Shown here one piece after another: positions 53,090-59,106 of a stretch of 59,106 nucleotides of DNA. Origin of the DNA: an uncultured Candidatus Melainabacteria bacterium (lineage in GTDB: Bacteria; Cyanobacteriota; Vampirovibrionia; Gastranaerophilales; Gastranaerophilaceae); the NCBI GenBank assembly GCA_947525005.1, contig CANNUY010000013.1, positions 1 through 59,106 of the forward strand, read 5' to 3'. The notes under the pieces were generated by a model, which saw only the letters and a program-made list of their open reading frames with translations, had not been told where the DNA came from and did no database searches. The position numbers and the translations under genes were made by a program. The number at the start of each line of letters is the position of its first letter. The first letter of the stretch is position 1.

Positions 53090-54934
53090 TTATTCAACCG
53101 TTACTGATTTTGCCAAGTTTCTTGGTTGGTCAACATCTTTTCCTAAAAATTCAGCAATATAATATGCTAACAATTGTAAAGGAATTATTGCAAGAATTGG
53201 TGATAAATATTCATCTGTTTCAGGAATTCTTATAATATTATCAAATAAATCATCTAATTTTTCATCAGTAGAGTTTGTTAGAGCAATCATCTTGGCATCT
53301 CTAGCTTTTGCTTCTTCTGAGTTTGAAAGAATTTTATCATAAACTTTACCTTTCATCATAATTGATAATACAGGTAATGTTTCATCTAACATAGCAATAG
53401 GGCCATGTTTCAATTCGCCAGCTGGATAACCTGTTGCATTAATATAGCTGATTTCTTTTAACTTCAAAGCGCCTTCTAATGCTGTTGGGAAATTTATTCC
53501 TCTTGCTATATAAACAAAATTCTTTGCATTTGCATAAGTTCTTGCACATGCTTTTACCACATTTTCATGTGATAAAATTTCATCAGCTTTTTCAGGAAGT
53601 TTAATTAAATCCTTTTTAAGTTTTACAAGGGTTTCTTTTTCCATAGAACCTTTTATTTCAGCCATATAAAGAGCTAACAAATAGAAAGAAACAAGTTGTG
53701 CCATATAAGATTTTGTAGCGGCAACACTAACTTCTATACCTGCACAAACAGAAATCAAACTATCTGCTTCTCTTGCCATTGTTGAATCAGGACGGTTCGT
53801 AATAATTAAGATATGAGAATCTCTTTCCTTAGATTGTTTAATCGCTGTAATTGTATCAGCTGTTTCACCAGATTGAGAAACACCAATAACAAGAGTATGC
53901 TCATCAGTAACAGTTTTTCTATAAATATATTCACTTGATGGTTCAACATCAACAGCAATACCACAGAAATCTTCTAAAATATATTTACCAACCATTGCAG
54001 CATGTAATGAAGTACCGCAAGCCACAATCTGAACTCTGTTTAATTTTTTAATATTTTCAACGTTTAAATTAACTTCTGGAAGATATAAAGGTTCTTCTAA
54101 ATCGCTAATTTTTCCACTCAACAAGTTTCTTATAATACTTGGTTGTTCATGAATTTCTTTCATCATGAAATGTTTATAACCCATTTTACTCAAAGAAACT
54201 GACTCCCAAGGTAAAACCTCTATTTTACAAGGAAGTTTTGTACCTTCTGCATCAATCAAAACCATACTATCTGGAGTAAGAGTAACAATCTGATTATCAT
54301 CAAGATACATAGCTTTTTTAGTATAATCTATTGTAGCTGGAACATCTGACGCAACATAATATTCATGTTCACCAATACCGACTAACAATGGAGCATTTCT
54401 TTTTGTTGCAACTATAGTGTCTTTAACATCTTGATGCATAACACATAACGCATAGGCACCTTCAATTCTCTTTGTTGCAATTCTAACAGCTTCTGTTAAA
54501 TTCTTCACCTTTCCAAACTCTCTAGCAATTAGGTGAGCAACAGTTTCAGTATCTGTTTGAGAACGGAACACACAGCCATCTTTTTCTAATTCTTCTCTTA
54601 GTTCTTTAAAGTTTTCAATAATACCGTTATGAACAAGAACTAACTTTCCACAATTACAAGAATGTGGGTGAGCATTAACGGTAGTAGGAGCACCATGCGT
54701 TGCCCAACGAATATGTCCAATACCAATAGTTGATTTTTCAACAGTCTGTTTTATTGGTAAAAGTAAATCTTTTAGGTTTTGAAGCTTGCCTTCTGCCTTA
54801 TACATTTCAACTTTTCCATCAATATTAAGAGCAACTCCTGATGAATCATAACCTCTATATTCAAGCTTAGTTAACCCGTTTAAAAGTATATCTATTGCTG
54901 ATTTATTTCCAATATATCCTACTATTCCGCACAT
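53090..54934 (-). CDS. glmS: Glutamine-fructose-6-phosphate aminotransferase
   Basis: GlmS makes glucosamine-6-phosphate, the first step to UDP-GlcNAc for peptidoglycan and LPS. The 614 residues include the N-terminal nucleophile Cys2 (MCGIVGYIG), the glutaminase motifs GIGHIRWATHGAPT and HNGIIENF, and two SIS domains (ACGTSLHAAMVGKYI, SQSGETADTI). The C-terminus DQPRNLAKSVTVE is canonical. GGAGAG precedes the ATG. A glmS ribozyme was not seen in the short upstream gap. Confidence 0.97.
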   Translation of the reverse strand: MCGIVGYIGNKSAIDILLNGLTKLEYRGYDSSGVALNIDGKVEMYKAEGKLQNLKDLLLPIKQTVEKSTIGIGHIRWATHGAPTTVNAHPHSCNCGKLVLVHNGIIENFKELREELEKDGCVFRSQTDTETVAHLIAREFGKVKNLTEAVRIATKRIEGAYALCVMHQDVKDTIVATKRNAPLLVGIGEHEYYVASDVPATIDYTKKAMYLDDNQIVTLTPDSMVLIDAEGTKLPCKIEVLPWESVSLSKMGYKHFMMKEIHEQPSIIRNLLSGKISDLEEPLYLPEVNLNVENIKKLNRVQIVACGTSLHAAMVGKYILEDFCGIAVDVEPSSEYIYRKTVTDEHTLVIGVSQSGETADTITAIKQSKERDSHILIITNRPDSTMAREADSLISVCAGIEVSVAATKSYMAQLVSFYLLALYMAEIKGSMEKETLVKLKKDLIKLPEKADEILSHENVVKACARTYANAKNFVYIARGINFPTALEGALKLKEISYINATGYPAGELKHGPIAMLDETLPVLSIMMKGKVYDKILSNSEEAKARDAKMIALTNSTDEKLDDLFDNIIRIPETDEYLSPILAIIPLQLLAYYIAEFLGKDVDQPRNLAKSVTVE

Positions 54935-55057
54935 ACAACTCTCCTTCGTTGATTTATATCAAATATTCTAACATGGAAAAATTTTAATAAAAGCACTTTG
55001 TAACAAAACAAGTATTTTATTCCATTAATGAATAACGTAGCAAATTAGTTACATCTC

Positions 55058-55957
55058 CTAAGCCATCAAGCCTAATGCTTCTTTTTCACAATTACCCAAA
55101 ACTTTTCTAGAAGAACTTGCAGCTGAATCATTAATAATAGTTTGTTTAACAGTTTGATTAGCTAATTTATCAGCACTAGAAATTCCATAAACAGTTCCAC
55201 CAACAACTGCACCAACTGTTCCTGAAACAAGAGCTGATGTAAATGTATTTTTCGCTAAATCACCAGCATTAAAATATTTATCATCATCAAGTGCAACATC
55301 TGTTAAATAACTTGTAGCACCAGAAACACCACCACATATAGCACCACATTTTGTACCGTTTTTCACTGATACTAAAAATTTGCCTGATTTTATACCTGCA
55401 CCTATACCAGATGAAACAGCACTTGTCATACCTGTAACAGCACCAGATACAACATCTTTTGTAATAGCTTTTGAATCAAATTCATCATTTTTTACATTGT
55501 TTGTTGCTCTGTCAGCAATTTTCAAGCTTGTTTTTACAGTTGCACCAACAGGAGCACCTAAAGCAAACGCTGTAACCCAACCGATTGGACCACCGGCTAC
55601 AGCTGCTGTAACTAACGCAATAGAAGCAATACCCGTTGTAATATTAGCGAACAAATCTGTCATTGTAGATTGTTTTTCATCATAACCTTTTATTGTTTCT
55701 AAAGCTTCTTCAAATGATATTTCACCATTTTTATATTTATTAATAGTTTCATCACAATCAGATTCAGACAATCCTGCATCAAAAGTTTCTTTAATACCGT
55801 TCCATGACTTTCCAATAAAACCTTGTTTATCTTTAACATTATTTAGTTCTTTTTCTAAAAAGATAGATTTATCAGTGTCTTCAACCTTTCCTATTGGATT
55901 TATAATAGGTGTTTGTTGAACTAAACCTGTATTTAATTGATTGATTGCTTCTACCAT
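55058..55957 (-). CDS. Lineage-specific glycine-zipper membrane protein
   Basis: No known family was recognised in these 299 residues. An N-terminal soluble part (1-95) has a helical segment (SDCDETINKYKNGEISFEEA). The rest contains at least three Gly/Ala-rich hydrophobic stretches: about 96-135 (IASIALVTAAVAGGPIGW), 168-190 (VSGAVTGMTSAVSSGIGAG) and 245-270 (VSGTVGAVVGGTVYG). Such glycine zippers favour oligomeric membrane insertion, as in pore- or channel-forming proteins. No signal peptide. Promoter of the shared type at 55985-56002. Confidence 0.68.
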   Translation of the reverse strand: MVEAINQLNTGLVQQTPIINPIGKVEDTDKSIFLEKELNNVKDKQGFIGKSWNGIKETFDAGLSESDCDETINKYKNGEISFEEALETIKGYDEKQSTMTDLFANITTGIASIALVTAAVAGGPIGWVTAFALGAPVGATVKTSLKIADRATNNVKNDEFDSKAITKDVVSGAVTGMTSAVSSGIGAGIKSGKFLVSVKNGTKCGAICGGVSGATSYLTDVALDDDKYFNAGDLAKNTFTSALVSGTVGAVVGGTVYGISSADKLANQTVKQTIINDSAASSSRKVLGNCEKEALGLMA

Positions 55958-55984
55958 AACTAACCTGAAATAATCTATAACACA

Positions 55985-56002
55985 CTTACTCTTATATAAA
56001 GT
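55985..56002 (-). promoter_or_regulatory. Shared orphan-gene promoter, copy before 55957
   Basis: On the minus strand ACTTTATATAAGAGTAAG ends 28 bp before the ATG. The upstream TTTTGTAA element is only loosely matched (TTTGTTAA, 56041-56048). Confidence 0.52.
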
Positions 56003-56152
56003 TATTTTTGAGTTAGAAATTGATTTTTAAAGATAAATTATTAACAAATATTAATAAAATTAATATCGATATAAAGAATAGATAAAGAAATCTAATATTT
56101 TAAATTTTAATATTATAATTAAAATGTGAAATACGATAATTGGAGTTATGAA

Positions 56153-56428
56153 ATGCAATCAGTAAAAGAAATTTTATCAATGTTAAATGATTCAGATAAA
56201 AATGAAATTGAAAATATGTTAGTAGATATTGGAACACCTGCAGTTCCTGAACTTGTTGAACAATTACAAGTAGTAAGAGGTCTAACAAGAGGTGTAGTTG
56301 CAATGACACTTATCAGAATTGGTGATTCATCAATCGATTACCTTAAAAAAGCTGCTAACAATAACAAAGATTTTGAATGGGTAGCTGAATATCTTATTAC
56401 AGAAATCAAAGGTAACAAAGCAGCCTAA
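56153..56428 (+). CDS. Small HEAT-repeat-like protein
   Basis: The ATG at 56153 follows TTGGAG and gives 91 residues. Two or three helix pairs are visible: VKEILSMLNDSDKNEIENML, DIGTPAVPELVEQLQ, RGVVAMTLIRIGDSSIDYLK. The pattern (DIGTPAVPELVE, RIGDSSIDYLKKAA) is that of HEAT/PBS-lyase-like repeats, which form protein-binding solenoids. There is no catalytic motif. Partner unknown. A strong terminator follows. Confidence 0.72.
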   Translation: MQSVKEILSMLNDSDKNEIENMLVDIGTPAVPELVEQLQVVRGLTRGVVAMTLIRIGDSSIDYLKKAANNNKDFEWVAEYLITEIKGNKAA

Positions 56429-56460
56429 CTAAAAATATTACAATTAACACACAACACAAC

Positions 56461-56486
56461 AAAAAACGGCTAAAATGCCGTTTTTT
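56461..56486 (+). terminator. Intrinsic terminator after the HEAT-like gene
   Basis: AAAAAACGGC-TAAAAT-GCCGTTTTTT forms a 10-bp stem ending in T. Confidence 0.9.
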
Positions 56487-56525
56487 GTTATTTATAGAGT
56501 ATATAAAAAGTATATTTCGGTAAAC

Positions 56526-56601
56526 TTTTGTAACATTATCCAAAATAACTAATTCTAAAGTATTATTTTTTTTCATCATTTGTACTATACTAAAATAGAG
56601 G
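56526..56601 (+). promoter_or_regulatory. Probable promoter of the GH57 gene (weak match to shared motif)
   Basis: TTTTGTAAC at 56526 lies 58 bp before ACTATACTAAAATAGAGG at 56584, a looser form of the shared two-part element. It connects a metabolic gene to the orphan set, with less certainty. Confidence 0.35.
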
Positions 56602-56663
56602 ATATTACATAATAATATAATAACTAATATATAAATTACAAAAACAAATGTAAGGAGAAAAAC

Positions 56664-58388
56664 ATGTCAGTAGGACAATTCGTATTTATGTTACACAGTC
56701 ACCTACCATACTATAGAAAAGCAGGTATGTGGCCATTTGGTGAAGAAAATTTATATGAATGTATGGCAGAAACATACGTTCCATTATTAAATGCAATATC
56801 TGAGCTTTGGGACGAAGGTATTAAAGCAAAACTAACCGTTGGTATTACACCTATTTTGGCTGAACAACTTAATGACGAACACCTACAACACGGTTTCGTA
56901 AAATATATTGATGCACAAATAAAGGCAGTATCTAAAGATTTAGAAAGATATCCTGACCCAAAAGTGCCTCATTCACAACATTTGAAATACTTAGCAAAAT
57001 ATTATTTTGATTTATGGAACAAATTAAAAGATGATTTTGTAAACAAATACGAAATGAACCTTATTAAGTATTTCAAAAAATATCAAGATTTAGGTTGTAT
57101 AGAAATAACAACATCAGGTGCAACACACGGATTTTCACCATTGTTGGCTACTGACAACAACTTGAATGCACAGTTCAAAGTTGGTTCTGACACAACAAAA
57201 AGATTGTTCGGTAAAAAAGCAATGGGAGCATGGTTACCTGAATGTGCATATAGACAAGGTTATGAATACGTTGGCAAAGATGGTAAAAAACATTGGCGAC
57301 CAGCGATTGAAGTTACATTACAAAACAATGATATTGAATACTTCTTTACAGAATCACACGTAATAGAAGGTGGTAATTCAATTGGTAACAGACGTGTAAT
57401 CGGTGTTTACGGAAACATTGAATACATTCCACTACCTGAAAGAGAAGCTACTGGATATGATACATATTCTGCTTATTGGTTACCTGATGCACAAGTTGCA
57501 GTAATGGGTAGAAACGATAGAGCAGGGTATCAAGTATGGTCAGCTGCTGACGGATACCCAGGAGACGGAGTATTCAGAGAATTCCACAAAAAAGATGACA
57601 AATCTGGTATGCACTATTGGAGAATTACTTCATCTAAAACTGATTTAGGTGACAAAATGTTATATGATCCAGTATTAGCATTAAACAAGATTAACGAAAA
57701 CTCTGATCACTATACAACAATGATTTATCACTTGTTGAACGATTACAAGAAATCACACAATGGTAAAGAAGGTCTTGTAATGGTTTCATTCGATACAGAA
57801 TTGTTTGGACACTGGTGGTTTGAAGGCGTTGAATTTATTAAACAAGTTATCAAAAAATTCAACCAATATTTACCAGAAGTTGAAATTATGACAGCTGGTG
57901 AATACATCAAGAAACACCCACCAAAAGAAGCTATCCAAATTCCTGAAAGTTCTTGGGGACAAGGTGGACACTTCTATGTATGGCAAAACCACTTAACAGA
58001 ATGGATGTGGCCAATCATACATTCTTGTGAAAAAAGAATTACAGACGTTGTTTCAAAATATGAAGAAATACCTGAAGATAAATTATTGCATAGAGCATTA
58101 AACCAATTAGCAAGAGAAAACTTGTTATTACAAAGCTCTGACTGGCCATTCTTGATTACAACATGGCAAGCTAAGGATTATGCAACTGATAGATTCAACG
58201 AACACGTTGAAAGATTCAGTACTATTGCAGATATGATTGAATCAGGTCATATTGACGAGGCTAAACTTCAAGAAATCGAAAGTATAGATAACTGTTTCCC
58301 TGTAATTGATTACAGAGTTTATCTACCGATTGAAGAAGGTGTAATTCCTCAACAAGCAAAGAAATTAGCGCCTTTGTATAAGGACTAA
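56664..58388 (+). CDS. GH57 alpha-glucan enzyme, branching-enzyme type
   Basis: The 574 residues match glycoside hydrolase family 57: FVFMLHSHLPYYRKAG at the N-terminus (catalytic-barrel start), the nucleophile Glu193 in GAWLPECAYR, and the acid/base Asp in VSFDTELFGHWWFEG. The C-terminal helical domain (LARENLLLQSSDWPFLIT) and the length of about 520-575 fit 1,4-alpha-glucan branching enzymes of this family, which build glycogen. No signal peptide, so it is cytoplasmic. GTAAGGAG precedes the ATG. Monocistronic; other glycogen genes are not in the window. Confidence 0.93.
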   Translation: MSVGQFVFMLHSHLPYYRKAGMWPFGEENLYECMAETYVPLLNAISELWDEGIKAKLTVGITPILAEQLNDEHLQHGFVKYIDAQIKAVSKDLERYPDPKVPHSQHLKYLAKYYFDLWNKLKDDFVNKYEMNLIKYFKKYQDLGCIEITTSGATHGFSPLLATDNNLNAQFKVGSDTTKRLFGKKAMGAWLPECAYRQGYEYVGKDGKKHWRPAIEVTLQNNDIEYFFTESHVIEGGNSIGNRRVIGVYGNIEYIPLPEREATGYDTYSAYWLPDAQVAVMGRNDRAGYQVWSAADGYPGDGVFREFHKKDDKSGMHYWRITSSKTDLGDKMLYDPVLALNKINENSDHYTTMIYHLLNDYKKSHNGKEGLVMVSFDTELFGHWWFEGVEFIKQVIKKFNQYLPEVEIMTAGEYIKKHPPKEAIQIPESSWGQGGHFYVWQNHLTEWMWPIIHSCEKRITDVVSKYEEIPEDKLLHRALNQLARENLLLQSSDWPFLITTWQAKDYATDRFNEHVERFSTIADMIESGHIDEAKLQEIESIDNCFPVIDYRVYLPIEEGVIPQQAKKLAPLYKD

Positions 58389-58402
58389 TTCAAAGAATTA
58401 TC

Positions 58403-58442
58403 AAAAGAGTGGGGTTTGTTTCTCAAACCCCACTCTTTTTTG
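58403..58442 (+). terminator. Intrinsic terminator of the GH57 gene
   Basis: The 16-bp perfect stem AAAAGAGTGGGGTTTG and its complement, with a five-base loop, ends in T. Confidence 0.93.
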
Positions 58443-58484
58443 TTTAAATAATGATTTATTGGGGTAGGAAACCAAACCTTACTG

Positions 58485-58677
58485 GTCATTCAGAGGGAGT
58501 GCAACGACCGAAGAATCCCTATAAACAGTGTTTGCAGGGGTCCTGAAATCGTCTTGAATTTACTCCATGCTCACAGAGTTTCACCTTTTGTGACGTTGTC
58601 ACAGTCGGTTCAATCTGTTCGCTATCCGAACTAACTTCGTGTCGTTCGTCCCTAAATTCGCAAGTTCAGGACGACTG
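58485..58677. repeat. Intergenic GTCATTC-type repeat element
   Basis: The element starts GTCATTCAGAGGG ... GACCGAAGAATCCC and ends TTCAGGACGACTG. An inner inverted repeat GTCCTGAA/TTCAGGAC (58540-58547 and 58665-58672) spans most of it. The GTCATTC...AAGAATC signature is a widespread extragenic repeat pattern, related in ends to the element at 8152. Base composition is richer in G+C than the flanks. Confidence 0.65.
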
Positions 58678-58692
58678 TTAGGTGGTTAGTGT

Positions 58693-59106
58693 TTACTTAC
58701 CAATCAGCCATTTGAATCCGAATGAAAGCATTACGCCGTTACGTCCACCGTTTCTTATCATTGCTTGTCCAAAGCCTGTAAATCTTTCACCCCATCTGCG
58801 TTGTAAACCAAGACCATATTCAATATATGGGTCTATACTCATATCAGGTATTGTTACATCTTGCAATGAGAAGTGTGTCTTATCTATAATATTCCATCTC
58901 ATATTTACTGCCATATATGGTTGCCAACCATTCTTCAAGTTCGCTATAAACTTAACCCCTGGAGCTACCTGTATTGCATTCAATGGTGATGAGCCTACAT
59001 GGTTTCCTCGTCCATTATCATGTGCAAACGTATGGATAAATGAGTATGAGATTAGTAAACTTGGTTGTACTATAAATTTACCGTTCTTAAACTCAAAATT
59101 ATATCC
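58693..59106 (-). CDS. Autotransporter-type beta-barrel protein, C-terminal part
   Basis: The frame is open from the right edge and the last 138 residues are visible. They alternate aromatic and glycine-rich strands typical of an autotransporter barrel: GYNFEFKNGKFIVQPSLL, ISYSFIHTFAHDNG, VAPGVKFIANLKNGWQPYMA, YIEYGLGLQRRWGERFTGFG and the end GVMLSFGFKWLIGK, where the last residue is Lys rather than the usual Phe. The start and passenger domain lie beyond the window. With kdsB it supports an outer membrane. Confidence 0.82.
   Translation of the reverse strand, partial: GYNFEFKNGKFIVQPSLLISYSFIHTFAHDNGRGNHVGSSPLNAIQVAPGVKFIANLKNGWQPYMAVNMRWNIIDKTHFSLQDVTIPDMSIDPYIEYGLGLQRRWGERFTGFGQAMIRNGGRNGVMLSFGFKWLIGK

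Noticed and set aside
54935..55057. glmS ribozyme or riboswitch upstream of glmS
   Set aside because: The upstream gap is short and AT-rich and shows no recognisable ribozyme core.

Overview
The window reads as a chromosomal segment of a low-GC, Gram-negative-type relative of the cyanobacteria, most likely a gut Gastranaerophilales (Melainabacteria/Vampirovibrionia). This placement is inference. It rests on a threonyl-tRNA synthetase without the TGS domain (the cyanobacterial layout), on many short Asn/Lys-rich orphan proteins, some carrying an F-x-G/A motif (NFKA, VAFTG, SFKGG), and on an outer membrane indicated by kdsB (Kdo activation) and an autotransporter-like barrel at the right edge. 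I see no prophage, insertion sequence or CRISPR array.

Layout. 1-8.1 kb: three tRNAs, ligA with a small membrane protein, rsmH-ftsL, gatB and a CtpA-type protease. 8.1-16.5 kb: a nested palindromic repeat, a NarL-type response regulator and a sensorless histidine kinase, a class A penicillin-binding protein followed by an eroded AICAR-transformylase-like gene, a candidate RNA, and a tRNA-Pro with a partial duplication. 16.6-28 kb: recA with a MerR-like coiled-coil gene, a homocitrate/isopropylmalate synthase-like gene with leuC, thrS, and a run of peptidase, kdsB, hemW and a glycosyltransferase. 28-36 kb: a TPR-glycosyltransferase, comM directly followed by an orphan adenine methyltransferase, and hcp. 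36-48 kb: mostly lineage-specific proteins plus speD, a radical SAM protein, an AI-2E-family transporter and pnuC. 48-59 kb: alr, a non-coding-rich interval with a 20-codon ORF, a probable small RNA and an orphan hicB, then anmK, ahcY, glmS, a GH57 alpha-glucan enzyme and the truncated autotransporter.

Common threads. Cell envelope and wall metabolism recur (ftsL, PBP1A, alr, anmK, glmS, kdsB, glycosyltransferases). Several unrelated orphan genes (start points 15043, 36574, 42489, 42901, 55957) share a near-identical promoter, ACTTTATATA followed by AAGAGAG or a close variant. Several of these also have TTTTGTAA about 50-58 bp further upstream; weaker versions precede the gene at 4462 and the GH57 gene. 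This looks like a regulon of mostly undescribed proteins and is the strongest system-level signal here. Other leads are the comM-methyltransferase pair, the catalytically eroded PurH-like protein, the tRNA-Pro chimera, a GGTT-rich tract able to form G-quadruplexes, and a promoter- and terminator-bounded RNA near 50.1 kb. All functional calls come from reading the sequence; no database search was run.
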